A stretch of 64,000 bases of DNA from Bugulina stolonifera (GCA_935421135.1 OW285187.1:23126429-23190428), one strand, 5' to 3'. Shown: positions 25,429 to 48,640, numbered from the stretch's first letter. The notes: generated by a model not told the origin, from the letters alone. Numbers and translations: made by a program.

Positions 25429-28400
25429 TCAGGCAACAGGTTCTGTACTACCCAACACTTCTCTCCTGGCTTGACGAATTCTATCTAGTCGGTTTTGCAG
25501 ATGACTTTTTTGCGTTTCTAATTCTTCAATCTGCTGCTGTGCTTCTCGAAGCTAAAAAGAACATCAACCGATATGAGAACCAATTTGACCAATCATAAAT
25601 AACCGCATGTCTGTATCTACATGTACATGCATATAGGGTTAGTAATATCCTATGCAGTACAGACCAGGTTCGTTTTTCAAATAACCGCAGATTCCAATAT
25701 TTCTTCAAACAGCGTAATATTAGTTTTAATATCCCAATAATATGTATACATACTGGATGAACATAAATGTGTACCATGATGCTATCTTACCTCTCGTTGC
25801 ATCTTTCGTTTTTCTGCTTTAAGTTCATCTTCTGCCTTTTCTGAATCTTCGGCCATATCTTTATACCTTTTTACTTGGCCTTCTAACCTAGACACCTGTT
25901 GAGTAGACAATGAACCAATCAAATACAGTCTTGCATTAGAAGCAGACTAACCAATTACAGCTAAATCCAATACATGTGTCTACTTGTATATTGAAGGCAA
26001 TGTGGTATATCAACACGCTTATAGCTGGAGTCTGAAACAGCAATGGGAAGGAATGACCTACACTGCCTTCCAAAGCTGCTATGTCCAGCTCAGCCTTCTG
26101 TACTTTGAGTTTATATTCACTGATTTGTCTGGTAGATTCACGTTGTAACTCTACCACTTGTGGATTATTTGATATATCTACGCCGTTCAACTGAACATCG
26201 GAAGTCCTTTTCTGCGGTCGCTTTGATGCTTGCTCTCGTTCGCTATCTAAGTCTTCTTTAACCGTGTTTAGCTGTAAGACAATGAGGCATGAGTGTTTTT
26301 ATGTTTTACAGGCTAAGTGAATGCAACTACTGTAACAACATCGGCCAGTGATCATATCTAACAGTAAGTTTATTACTTAGTGCATCTACCTGTCAGTGGT
26401 AAGTGCTATACTACTGGCAGTCAGCAATGCATTACACCATAGTTTTATATAATCTCTAGTTCATAGCTCTTAGAGGATGCCATTCAGTCGAGCCAACTCA
26501 CTATTATAATCATATATTGTGAGATCTAGAGTACTGTATGAGTGTGATTCAAGAACTCACCTCTCGTTTGAGCTTTGCATTCTCATTTAAAACACTTCTA
26601 ACTTTGTCCTCTAAATAAAATAAAAATACAATTATATTACACAGCAGTAAATTTATATACATGTATTATATAGATAACGCAATGTGAGCGGGACTGCACT
26701 AAACTACAATATAAGTCTACTGTACATGTAAATATTTGATACATATAATATTTATAAGATGGGTCAATGCAATGTACTTGGACACCTTGACAATATTGCA
26801 GCAGGTTATACTGTATATATACATGTAAGTAAACAGATAGACTTGCTTTTAGATAATCATACAGTCATGTACTTAATCATACATACACTCGCCTCATTAA
26901 ACACCGACTCATATTCTAGCATAGTGTGCATTTACATTTCAATATGGACCACGACAGAAGCCAAGCACTCTGTACAATGCAGAAAAATGCTATTAGAATT
27001 ATGAAGTGGCCAACTATTAATGGGCATTTCAGAGTCCAATGGGGTATTTCACATGCAATATCAGCCTGCAACCATGAAGCATTTATGGCTTGCACTTCAT
27101 GGGCCATCATGAAATGGATGACAACTTTTACCCAAAGATTGGATGGCACAAAACATACAAACCCCTAAGAATGATAACACAGACACAATAATACCTACAT
27201 GTACATACACCATAATATTTCCTCCTTAACTACCTTATTATATCCACCCACAATGCATTATTCCTTACTCGACTGTACTTACCTAGAGTGCCAGGTATAT
27301 ATGAATCTAATACTTCCATAATTTCTTGTGAAATGAGGGCTGCTTTGATTGGCTCTGGTTCTATATAGAATTCATCATGTCCATTGGAGTCGTCTTTGGA
27401 TGCATCAGCATGAGTGGTAGTAGGGGGAGGTGATGTCTCTGCTTGCACATATATTAGTTTATGTTCCTACAATGAACACCCACAGGCTAGAGTAGAGTGA
27501 ACACCCACAGGCTAGAGTAGAGTGAACACCCACAGGCTAGAGTAGAGCGAGTGGAGAAGGAAAACAAGTATGTCTTATCAATGCTCGCTCTAAAGTTGAA
27601 CATATCTCTGACAAAAGGTTAGAATTACCACAATGTACAATAAATATCTTTTGGTTACAAAAATCTGATGTAAATAACTTCTTCATAGCACCAGATTGAT
27701 AATGTATCCATGTACAACACATTGTACAACACATTGTACAACACATTGTACAACACATTGTACAACACAATGTGAAGTTAACCTGGAACTGGGGCTCAAA
27801 TGGGCCTGTGCAAGTGCTATCCTTGAACATCTGAAAATCATAACTGTATAACATGCTTAACACATCTTAGTCAATTTTAGTTTAAACAATAAAGGGTAAT
27901 TAGTTGGCATTAAATGAATGGGTCTGAGAGCGTTCACACTGACTCTATTATCAGCCAACACACAGGGGCAGACGATTCTCTAAGTTGGCAACACCAAATA
28001 ACAGAATTGTCTATACAAGTGAGGAGTACAGCAATAAATCCATTCTGCAGTTACTCTCATATAAATGTTGGGATGGTCTTTAGGTGTTACTGGCAGACAC
28101 AATCAACGACATAGTGAACAATTAATGCTGGAATGGATAGCTTATAACACTTATAACCAATTCATATCGGTCAGTTGACAAACCTTTAATAGCTCATCAC
28201 GTTGTCGCATCATATCTTTCAGTCGATCTAATTCAGCTTCTTTAGTTTTTACGCATCTCTTCTCAGCATCTAGCTGTCTTTGTCTATCCTTCAACTCACG
28301 TTGTATTAAATATTTACCTTCCTCCATATCATCTAACTTATCCTGTGTAATACACACTATGTATATTATACATACAGTATCATATAGGTTACAGTATGCA

Positions 28401-31366
28401 CACACCATACTATGTATATTATACATACAGTATCATATAGACTACAGTACACACACACACAGATACTATGCACACTACGAATTCGCGACTGTTTGAAAAT
28501 GTCAGTTAGAAACAGGACATTCCGAAAACTTCAAAACCATAATCTGGAATTCCTAACCCTAAACCCAAAACTCCAATCTCTAATCTCCAAACTTCAAAAG
28601 AAAGTTTTCGAAACGTCCTGTTTCTAACTGACATCTTTGAAATGTCCCTTTACCGCACAGTGCATACGGTATCATATAGACTACAGTATGCACACACTAT
28701 GTGTTACCTATCATATTTCTATAGCAATGGACATGGTTCGCGTTACCAAAAATTGTCGAAATTACGTAACTTATAATACTTTACATGTGGATAGTGCTTG
28801 ATATGGGCAGTTGGACACACTGATGGGGTAATGATATCACATATGAGCAATGAACAAATACTATGACATGTACTATGCCTCCTCTATAGCAAATCAAATA
28901 ATAAGTTGGAATAATATGCATAAGCTCTAATCATATGCATAATACACAATATCCATGATTTAATAAATAATAATAGACACTGTGCACAGGACATCATGAA
29001 GGCTGCTGAATAATTGTGTTAGTGGAAGCACACTTTACATTTATGCTAATGCATGACACTGTTCAATCTCATCTCAGTATCTGTTTCAATTTGTCTATGA
29101 CAGGTGATAGGTCACATATAAGTGTACCTTTGTATCTACATAGTACGGTATACTTTATCTTCATACAGACAGTGTACTGTTTCGGTGTTTGACACCTCAT
29201 CACTTAGTATGATATACTATGTATAGATAATATATAACCTACTATATGGAAGTGTATGTAGGTACAGTCATATGCATCTAAGATACTTGCAAGGAAATGT
29301 AACACTTCTGAGTTTTCAATGTATGCAATACGTTTGCAGTTAGACTAATATAATACATATTTGACTGCATGTTATATTTGAATGGTGAAAGGAACACCAA
29401 TACCAGTTGGACAGCAGACTTGTGATCATGTAGGGTACGTACCTTGAGGTCTTCTACTGTGTATACCAGTGCCTGTTTTTCATTATCTAGCTGGGCATTG
29501 GTCATCATCGACCTTCTATATTTTTCATCTAAGTCATTATATAAGATCTGAAAGTATAATTCAACAACTACATGCACAATGTATATATATGCTGCCGCAA
29601 ATAAGTTCCCTTGGAAAACGAACATGATAATAATAAACAGTGTCCATGTTCCCTCATTTCTACCAACAAAACATTCAGGTTCACTTAGTGAACCACATCC
29701 ACAACCATACATTCCATATCATGTAGATTCCGGCTAGCCTGGGTTCTCAGCCCTCTACAGTATTGGGTTGGTATTTGATAGAACCTTGGTTAAAAGATGT
29801 ATGAAGGGCATATGAGGAATTAATCGGGTTTGAAAGGCTTTTAGCCCAGTACTCAGATTCTAATAGGCTACATTTTATACAAACATAGACTAAATAACTA
29901 TATAATACATGTACATGTCTGCAACTTCATTTTATATCTTCTGTCTAACTAATGCCCACCATAAACATAATAACTAACCCTGTAGTCCTTTCCAGCTGCA
30001 GGACCATCAGTTGAGTCTGTGGAGTCTATGCTGCTTCTACGGGACCTGATATCCTCTTTACTAACTGATGACGCTGGTGAGGGAGAATTAGCGGCAGCGT
30101 ATGATCTGGTAGATGTTGTAGACTTGTCTATTGCATATTGTCTATCTAGAGAATCGTCATCCTGTTAAATACACAGTTATAAACATTAACAGTACATTCA
30201 TAGCTATACAACTCATACAGATAACATTGAGGTCAAGTTTCGAAGTTACTATCACCAACACAGACGACATAGAAAGCTATCAGCTTATTCTTTTCTGTTT
30301 GACTGAATATATTTAGGGCATATATAACCAGTAGGAGATAAATTGACACAGACTAGATTAGGGCTACCACCATAGACTATATAGATGACTCTGTACAAAT
30401 AGTATAACATAAGGTAAGTGTCAATATGTATCAGGTAGATAAAAATAAGACTAGGAATAGGCATGTCATAGGTTTTAATGTATACATTGCCAATGTTACA
30501 CTCACCCAACATACACAAGCTATACATTCCACTGAGCATGTCATATGTTAGTCTACAATCCTGCTTTTTAGAACTACTGGCCGTTTAATGATCTTTTGAC
30601 AGGACTATATTATATAGGAAGGTGTATAAAAAGCCTACATGTATGGGCAACATATCTTCTGATAGTGTCTAGGAGAAGGCTACAGCTAACAATGTCAGAG
30701 CCGAGTAAATAAAAAGGGATATATTTAGTCCAACATCATTTGTTTTCCTGCTGTAGTTGTGATGAAAAAAATTGAAATAATTGCATTATTTGTTTATTGA
30801 CCACGGACCAATAAAATTGATGCATAGCCTACATGTACATGTAGTATTTAGTAGTCCCTATCATCTCTAGCACGCATGACAAGAAAGTACTACTGTTAGT
30901 GTGAGATTGGATACCTGCTACCAACTAATTACCACTTTTCACATTACACTACAGACAACACTAATCTCTAATTAGCAGCATAATTAGTATCTTAGAAATG
31001 GATCAGTGATCATAAAACTATTAGTGAACAGCCCGTTCAATAGGGATGGCTGAGCGCACTAACTAAACAATATTAGATGGTGGCGTACCTCTCTCTGTTT
31101 CTTTTCTAATTCTTTTAATCTAATCCTCCTTGCCCTTTCACGTTCTTTTCGCTTTTCTTGTAACAACTCTTCAGCCTGTAGACATGATACACCACAATAT
31201 TACAATACAGTTGTGATAGCAAATATAACTAGCAGGGCAAGATGAATAATGATAGAGTAGAACTTACCCGTCTGGCTATGCTGTCTAGGGCAACATCTTC
31301 ACCTGATGATGTGTTTGTTGACTTCCCTTTAGCCTTCTCTCGGTGCCGTCTGTTTGATGAGCTCAT
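25429..31366 (-). CDS. LRR-flightless-interacting protein (LRRFIP1/2 homologue)
   Basis: Coiled-coil adaptor family that binds Flightless-I and, in vertebrates, acts in TLR/MyD88 and Wnt signalling. Ten exons, leftward: 31268-31366, 31089-31175, 29979-30161, 29443-29547, 28184-28342, 27283-27466, 26561-26610, 26062-26271, 25791-25895, 25429-25551. Phases agree and give about 434 residues, near the short vertebrate isoforms. The N-terminus reads [35 protein letters not shown] Ser/Thr-rich region ([14 protein letters not shown]) follows. Coiled coils take up the rest: [51 protein letters not shown] and [15 protein letters not shown] match the vertebrate proteins block by block. A 25-bp triplicate lies just beyond the acceptor of exon 27283-27466. 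Whether it is orthologous to LRRFIP1, LRRFIP2 or both cannot be told. Confidence 0.9.
27474..27549. repeat. 25-bp tandem triplicate upstream of an LRRFIP acceptor
   Basis: Three near-identical copies of GAACACCCACAGGCTAGAGT plus AGAGT. On the gene's strand it lies directly upstream of the TTGTAG acceptor of exon 27283-27466, so it occupies the polypyrimidine/branch-point zone. Confidence 0.85.
27711..27770. repeat. 12-bp tandem repeat (TGTACAACACAT) x5
   Basis: Five head-to-tail copies of TGTACAACACAT, the last with one change, in an LRRFIP intron. Because the unit is a multiple of three it opens a false frame of repeated Cys-containing codons on the minus strand. Confidence 0.9.
27783..27830 (-). 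other. possible cassette exon of the LRRFIP gene
   Basis: A 48-bp open segment ([16 protein letters not shown]) with a TTTTCAG acceptor and CAG/GTTAAC donor, phase 0 at both ends. It lies between exons 28184-28342 and 27283-27466, which already join in phase 0. Inclusion would add 16 residues without a shift. There is no recalled counterpart in vertebrate LRRFIPs. Confidence 0.25.
28491..28643. mobile_element. MITE-like element with long terminal inverted repeats
   Basis: Left arm contains TGTCAGTTAGAAACAGGAC; right arm contains its exact complement GTCCTGTTTCTAACTGACA. Similarity extends outward (TTTGAAAA / TTTCAAAG) and inward (CGAAAACTT). The core includes CTAACCCTAAACCC. It sits inside a tandemly repeated TATCATATAGACTACAGTAT segment of an LRRFIP intron. 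Confidence 0.6.
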
Positions 31367-34300
31367 ATTTAAGTAATATTATCAACCTAGAAATATAGAT
31401 AGTTTATTTTAATCAATGAAACCAGAACAATACTAGGAATGAAACACGAGGATCTTGGGAAGAACAAGTAACGAGTCTAGTCTCATCAGTAAGCAATACT
31501 GCAGGTGGAGGATAAGGATGGTAAAAATATTTACATAGTAATGCAACAGAAACGCATCCAATCTAGGGAGTAGATTGCCATCCTTTAAACTATTCACATT
31601 AAAACAGCCTAATCCTACATTGTATAATAGTATGTAGTATGTAACAGTACCTGAATAGAATACAGTTAGGATATTAGAATACAATTAAGTTTTTATTACT
31701 CTGTAGTCAAATGAATATAAAGTCTCCACAGCTACTTTTCAGTTTATTTAGTAAAAAATGTATTGGAGAGAACTCCTATTTATAAAATATGGTTTCATTC
31801 TATTAGCAGAGCCTTAGGAAGCATTGCAGTATGTAATCGCATCAAATTTTTTCAGTATAAGCCTACTGAGGACAAATACCATAGGTTATATAATTTTATG
31901 TTGCGTTTACTAACTGCGTCGATACAAACATGGAAACTGAATTCAAACAGCTATTATTTGACATCTGTAGCCTTCCTAAGCAAGTAACACATTATAGTCT
32001 ACAACATCGTTAAGATCTCCTGATTGCAATCGCTAGTTCAAAATAATCCCACAATAGGAGATAACTCGAAGAGTCTAATGATATAGGCCAAGTAGTATGA
32101 CAATAATTAGAGATGCCACACGCGAGTTAAAGACTCTCACTCAAGTTAATGCAAGCAACATTTTTCAGTTTATTAAAATGGCTCCTGACTTTAATAACTA
32201 AATAATTTGTTGAAAACTTTAGTTTCTGGGGACAAGTAAAAATTTGACTTGTAACTTGAAAGCGTAAATTAGCCACTGAAAACAGACTGTGAAATCAAGA
32301 GTCACAACTTAAAGTTGGCCATGGCACCTTGAGTTTCTAAAGTGAAAACTTCCAGACAGCTCTGATAATAATTAACAATATTATAGTCACAATCACAATT
32401 TATGGTTACAATACACCCTATATATCAATGTAGAGCTTATAGCAACAATTTCAACTATTTTGTCTAGCATGTCATTAAACTCTGCAAACTTAGGCCATAG
32501 TGATTTGAGATGCACTTCAATAAAATTGAAAACAATTACAAGTTTATCAATTTATTATCATGTCCCGTGATTAAACTATGATTGGAGCATAGCTGAGCTA
32601 CTAAACTGCACAGTAATAAGTAATTGCATTTCATCTATATATCAATAATATTGAGGCCTATATTAACATTTTAATTTCTCAAATTATAGACCTATTAGAA
32701 TAATGATTAGTAGGCCTAAGTCTACGAGGATTGTTACATACTATTGCTAAAATTATTATAAATATCATTATAGAGTTCGTGCACTACAAAATATACATAA
32801 ACTTTATATCTTTTATGTGTAGGTAGGACTATGGAAATTCATTACCAAACAGGTCTCGTTAATTATATTTTAATATAAATATTAATATCGATTAAAATAA
32901 AATAATTATTAAAATTAAATAGTTATAACTTTTGCTTTTAAAATTGAAATACTACTGAACACAATATCATGTATGATGCGTAATAATATTATTATTATAC
33001 ATGAGGTGATAAAATCAATATGTTATTATTAATTGGGTAATTGGTATTGGTTAGTAAGTAAGTACTAAGTAAGGCCAGTTTAAGCCATAAAAAATTTAAA
33101 AAATACTTTCTAACCTCGACACTTGTTTGCAACTATTGACTACTATTACCACAGTAAGTAAGATAATAGTAGATTAAATACCTGATTTAGTAAACTCTAG
33201 CAACTTTCACTAAACTTCGACGTTAGTACCTACTTTCTTTGACTTTCACTTGGAGTTTGCAGGGAAGTCGGTGATGCAGTTGAGTTTCGGCAAGCATAAA
33301 TGCAACTGTGCAGTGCATAAAAAGTGAGACCTCAACTCTTGTATTTCAATTATAGCACTAAATACAATGCATAGGATTGTATTAATTGCACATAGAAGAT
33401 AAAATCAGATATACAATTTACAGTACAATACAAATTTTGCATTTATCAAAATTTTAAATTAATTTACTGTAAAAATCCAGGATATTCCCGTAGTTATCTA
33501 GGTCGCAACTTCCTAGAAAAAAGTGCCACCAGTGTCAACGATAAAATTTAGTATTAAATCATGATTTTCAATTAAAGCAAAATAATTTACAGATGTTTTT
33601 GTACAAAATAAAATTCAAAATAATGCTTTTTTAATGTGAATGAGTAGTTTACTGTTATTACAAATGTTTTGCACTAATTATGCGGAAGTAGGTCATATTT
33701 TCTAGGTGAAGGTTGTAGTTGGGGAGGAGACAACTCTAACACTAGTATGATAGTATTGCTTGCACAGGCACCTGTGTACAGCACAATGTACATATAACTA
33801 TAATATATGTATATCCTGTCCATTATTTAGTTAGTTAAACTGCTTGTGCACATATCTGTACGTGTAGTGTATGTTAATATCAAACACAAGTACTACATAA
33901 CCTAAGGCAAAATCCTTTTAAAAATCCAACTACCACTGCTCATAAACAAGAATCTTGGATCGTCCAGGACTATGTAGAGTGCAACATTGAAATATTTCTA
34001 CACTAGTTGAGCTGCAATTAAAAATCATGCAACTGGAATGTTGATACAACTGGTGTTACTGAGAGATTGTCTAACTGTACCTAGGCTATGTTGCTGTTTT
34101 CTTCCTTCGTTATTATAATAATGCCTTTAAGTATGAAGTTTTGTTGCAGCATATTTTAAAATATGCATTGTCCATCATAACTAGCATGATATAAGAAAAT
34201 CAGCTGCATTTATTAAATAAGAAATACAGCTCATACTAGTATATGTCTACATCATACATGTACATGTAACGCAGAAGTTAGAATTTAAATTTTACTATGG

Positions 34301-34429
34301 AAGGGTGAACACAGTATCAAATATAAAAAGGTTAATTACAGAATGCAAAATCATTTACATATCAGTAACAGGTTAACTGCAATTACTATACAATAATTAC
34401 TATATGATATATTTTGCCAGATTAGGCTT
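31367..34429. other. intergenic between LRRFIP start and CUL2 3' end
   Basis: Left edge should hold the LRRFIP promoter. The interval contains the hAT-type element at 32108-32364 and AT-rich low-complexity sequence at about 32600-33000. A candidate CUL2 poly(A) signal (TTTATT on this strand) lies at 34209-34214. No other gene was recognised. Confidence 0.5.
32108..32364. mobile_element. hAT-type MITE (257 bp)
   Basis: The ends read TAGAGATGCC and AGCTCTG, slightly decayed versions of the CAGAGATG ends of the 10345-10944 element. The interior is its diverged reverse complement (TCAAGTTA, AAGTTGGCCATGG). Flanking 8-mers ACAATAAT (32100-32107) and ATAATAAT (32365-32372) match 7 of 8. Confidence 0.7.
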
Positions 34430-44274
<9,845 letters not shown>

Positions 44275-44524
44275 CACAGGATACTAGGCCTTGACTAATC
44301 TCCAATGTCACAAGCTACAATATATATTTCAATGCTAATATGTTTTTAGATGGGTACAAATTAGTGACGATAAGGCTACTAACCAACACCATGATTAAGA
44401 ATGCATCTAGGTCTGTATGTAGCTTCCAAGTTCTACCTCAAACGACACAAAACTCCGTCTAATCCCCCTCATTTGAATAACACTAAAGATACAAGTTGAT
44501 ATATTATAATAATATTCCCTTGCC

Positions 44525-44745
44525 CTTGCCTCTCTTGGCATATACCAGTCTCTGCTGCCCAATATTAGAACACGCAGACACCGTCTGGGACCTTCCTTCG
44601 AAAAGAACCATATACAATATTGAAATGGTACAAAATCATGCTGTGGCGTTGATCGCGGGCTCAAGGGCCATGAAAGCTTCAGTGAAGCCCGAACTGGTCT
44701 ACAAACATTACAAACAAGGTGTAAAGGCCACAGGCTAAACCACTT
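44525..44745 (+). mobile_element. LINE reverse-transcriptase C-terminal remnant
   Basis: Plus-strand frame AYTSLCCPILEHADTVWDLP then SKRTIYNIEMVQNHAVALIA resembles the conserved (S)LVRPILEYAxxVWDP..KxxIxxLExVQRRAARxI block after the LINE reverse transcriptase. It is short, isolated and lies just upstream of the CUL2 start. It is a truncated fragment. Confidence 0.7.
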
Positions 44746-45148
44746 GACCAGCATCAAGCAAGTTGAAGACACTCACAGTAAGCTCTTATCAGCCTACAAC
44801 AAAATTGCGGATGATTGCACAAATATGATGGTGACCACCATATCTGCAGCTTGTAGTGAACCTATATCTATTTCAGCAAACTCGAGGTGCTACCAACAAA
44901 CAAAGCTTTTTGCGAAGAACTATACATGAAATGAGAGGTCTCAGGTCTGATGAATAATAACCCAAAACAGCAGTAATGGTGAAACCCCTGGCCAAAAACT
45001 AGATGCACACTGCTACACAAATGAGGCACTCTACTTGCACCGCTGGTAGACAAGAGTGCCCTACTTCATTGGAGTTAAATCAGAAAGGTTTATAATCTAA
45101 TAATTAAAAGCCATAGCTATAACATAAATATATTTTATTAAATGTCAA

Positions 45149-45221
45149 TACTCAATTCAATAACATAATAATATAAATATTATAATAATATTTATATTAT
45201 ATTATGTTATTGAATTGAGTA
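45149..45221. repeat. AT-rich near-perfect palindrome (73 bp)
   Basis: TACTCAATTCAATAACATAA on the left is exactly complementary to TTATGTTATTGAATTGAGTA on the right, and the centre continues the pairing apart from a 2-bp indel. It would form a long hairpin. It may be a tiny MITE or a snap-back product. Confidence 0.75.
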
Positions 45222-46366
45222 ATAATATAATAATTTAATAATAATTATTAAATTTTATATAAATACAAAGATGACTATCAGGTTAATCAAAAGCAATAGA
45301 ATTAAAATATTAATATTAAATCTAAATATTATACGATCATTATATTTAGAATTTGAATGCGGATTGCAAGTTCAAGCTGCGATTTTAATTTATTTACCAG
45401 CTTTATCCTTCCTGACTTCATCATTATGATTATCTTATGATTTCATTTCACAATATCATACCATATGAATATGAATATTTTTATTTTAATCATAGCCCCT
45501 TGCAGGCCTGTGACTTTAATAAAAGATAAACGTCATAAAAAGTAAAAAGACAAATACAGCTATTTTGTTTTTAGTACTTTCTTGTAGAAAATAATTATTT
45601 GATTTATTATGATTATGATAGCACAGACTGGAAAATGGTACATAACACTTTGAGACTGTGAGGCTACTAGTCACCCGAAACAATACCAACAGTGTTGTGA
45701 ACAAAGGGCAAAAACTGGTTTAGAAGCCCACGCTATCTTTATTTCGCCGTTATCTTTCCTTTTCCATAGAGTTATCTACTCTACAACCCAGAAGGAACGA
45801 ACGCTGAAATAATTCGCTGTACATAGCATAGTGGTACATACAAAGATCTATCTTTGGTACATAGTTACGTCAAGATAGTGGAAGGAAAAATCTCCCGTGG
45901 GCCTTGCTATCAAATTCGTATGTTATGTGCATAGAGTTATCTTCTCTATAGTTCTATGATTTATTCATAGGGAAGATAACTCTATAAATTTACTTCCTGC
46001 GACGAAGTTTTCTCCCTTGTATCTTGTATGAGTGATTGTGCTCAGAAATTGCTTAAAACGTCATCAAATATTGTGAAAGCTCGCTATCTTCACTCTTGAC
46101 TAGAAAAATCCCGAACTATAACAGATACAAACAGCAGGTTTGAAATATAATTAATATAAATATTTGAACATTTATTAGTTAATGCTTATTACCAGGCTTT
46201 CCTAAGCTACACTGATATTTATTGTAGTATGGTATCACTATTCAATTTCAATTGAGGTTAACTTAGTGGCCTGCGAGAGTAGAGTGATAGTAATAGTAAA
46301 GTAAAAGTATTAGTATAATTATAGTAATCGTAATAGTTAATATAGTAATCATAGGATAGATAGTTA

Positions 46367-48060
46367 TGTTATGGATTTCTATTCAACTGTCATTCCATAA
46401 ACCTTTTCCAGGGTTCGTCTAGACACTTGTGGATCTAACTTTATTAACACTTCAACTTCTCTTCCACTTCCTCTCTACTTACTCTACTTCTCCTCTTTTG
46501 TATATAAAAATCCCTTATATATATGTATCTAAAATAGCTATATGCAGCTAGAGCTATATGTAGCTAACTCATATTATATACGTAAAAAAGCAACAGCTTC
46601 CCTAGCCTTACAACACCAGCTTGCAAAAACACTTCTAAAATCCACCACATTCTCCCCTCCTAGATGAGGTGTGGGTATTACCTACACCTACATCGATAAA
46701 CACAATATATAACCTGATCATGAAAATTAGAAGAAAGTTTTAGTATATGTCCATTAGTTTTAAAACTTAGTTTCTACACAATTATCTTGTCTGGTCTTTA
46801 GCATCAGCGGTAGCAGATACAAATATATTCCTTTGCCTCCTCAATATTCTGGACATCACACCTGTGCTCACTCCGATGTTAGTAGTATACATCCCACAAA
46901 TAGAAGGTTAGAGGCTCCTATAGGTTGCATTATACCATTCTACAGTAGACACTGGATACACCATCTGAATATCACACCAGTGCTCTCTTCAATGCAAGCA
47001 GTATCAGTCCAACCAAGTAGAGGTTTAGAGGCTCCTATAGGTTGCATTAAACCGTGTTAAGCTACAGTAGACTTTGGATATGCCAGCTGAGCATCAATAT
47101 ATAGTAGGCAACAGACAAGTACTCCTTAGTTAGAAATCTCCGTTTTTATACCATTGTCCTGTTTTGTCTTTAGCACCATTAGTAGATACAAGTGATTCTC
47201 GTGTCTCCTCAATATGTTTGAACATCACACCTGTGCTCACTTCGATGTTAGTAGTATACGTCCCACAAATAAACGGTTAGAGGCTCCTATAGGTTGCATT
47301 ATACCATTCTACAGTAGACACTGGATACACCATCTGAACATCACACCTGTGCTCACTTCAATGTTAGTAGCATCGATTCCACAAATAGAAGGTTAGAGGC
47401 TCCTATAGGTTGCATTATACCATTCTACCGTAGATTCTGGATACACCATCTGAACGACAAGATATAACAGGCACCAACAAACAGTACTCATGAAATTAAA
47501 ATAATTACAAAAACTAAAATAAATACATAACACAATAATTTCTATCCAATTGTCATTAGAGAGAAAGTCTCCTCCAGCTTCCTGGCTCACTACTCCTAGG
47601 TGTAGATCCTGATTAGCTATACACAGCTTGATAGGCTATGGCATAAACACCATGCTCACGCTGGACTCGTACAAAATAGTCTACCCTATCCATCTAAGCA
47701 TGACTGTCCGAGTCAGTCGGTGTAATACAGTTGTAAGTGTTGAGCAGTTAGAGTGTTTAGACAGGAATCCCACTGCTGCCACCAATGTTATGGATTTCTA
47801 TTCAACTGTCATTCCATAAACCTTTTCCAGGGTTTGTCTAGACACTTGTATATCTAACTTTATTAACACTTCAACTTCTCTTCCACTTCCTCTCTACTTA
47901 CTCTACCTCTGTATATAAAAATCCCTTATATATATGTATCTAAAATAGCTATATGCAGCTAGAGCTATATGTAGCTAACTCATATTATATACGTAAAAAA
48001 GCAACAGCTTCCCTAGCCTTACAACACCAGCTTGCAAAAACACTTCTAAAATCCACCACA
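46367..48060 (-). mobile_element. complete non-autonomous LTR retrotransposon (TRIM-like)
   Basis: Two LTRs, 46367-46649 (283 bp) and 47786-48060 (275 bp), differ mainly by one 8-bp indel and begin TG and end CA. Read on the minus strand, the 5' LTR is followed by TTGGTGGCAGCAGTGGGAT (a TGG-type primer-binding site, 47767-47785). The 3' LTR is preceded by the polypurine tract TAGGAGGGGAGAA (46650-46662). Both sides carry the 4-bp duplication GTTA (46363-46366, 48061-48064). The 1.1-kb interior has no gag or pol frame. It holds four imperfect copies of a roughly 120-bp unit containing GAGGCTCCTATAGGTTGCAT. It must have been moved by another element's proteins. Confidence 0.9.
46840..47450. repeat. 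internal repeats of the TRIM element
   Basis: GAGGCTCCTATAGGTTGCAT, then TACCATTCTACAGTAGACAC, recurs at about 46911, 47027, 47279 and 47396, each with a preceding ATCACACCTGTGCTCAC. These give short open frames (RLEAPIGCIIPFYSRHWIHH) that I take to be repeat artefacts. Confidence 0.75.
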
Positions 48061-48484
48061 GTTATAGTTAAGTATTAGACTATTAGACTATTAGTTAAAA
48101 CTAGTAGTCGGTGATCACTCCATGAGTGAGAGGACTCGGGCAAAGACTAAGAGATCATATTATATTAAATATTCATGTTTATTAACTAACAGTTGATTTG
48201 ATGTCAAATCATATCGTCATCAGATCACATGATTATCATTATGGTAATTATGATAAACATCGTAACACAACCGAAAAATTCATTTTGATTTTAATATCCA
48301 TTAAGATTAATTATTACTTGTTGAATTACCTGTCGATGTAATCATCACACTGGACCACCCTAGAGGGTGGAAGGGGTGTGCCGCATATGGTTCATGGGTT
48401 AGTCAGTTAGTGGACAATAGAGTATTCATACTATTAAGGTATGTGTTTGTCAGTATTGACTGAACAGGACTATCTAGCCTGACT

Positions 48485-48640
48485 GTGTGTAGGTTTCGGT
48501 TGTAGGCCGCTCAGTTAGAACTCTTGGGTTGGTTCCAATCCTCATATCTCTTATAGTCCTTGGTAAGAAACTATTGAGATACCCCTACCGACCGGGGGAG
48601 CCCCAAGGACTGGAGGCGGGTCTGTACCGTTTCCACTGTT
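48485..48640 (+). mobile_element. degenerate tRNA-derived SINE
   Basis: GTTGTAGGCCGCTCAGTTAG and GGGTTGGTTCCAATCC resemble decayed A and B boxes. GC-rich non-tRNA sequence follows (ACCGACCGGGGGAGCCCCAA). Weaker than the other two SINE heads in this window. Confidence 0.4.

Noticed and set aside
26926..27168. 80-codon plus-strand frame in an LRRFIP intron
   Set aside because: No recognisable motif and no splice context; a frame of comparable length overlaps on the other strand, as expected by chance.
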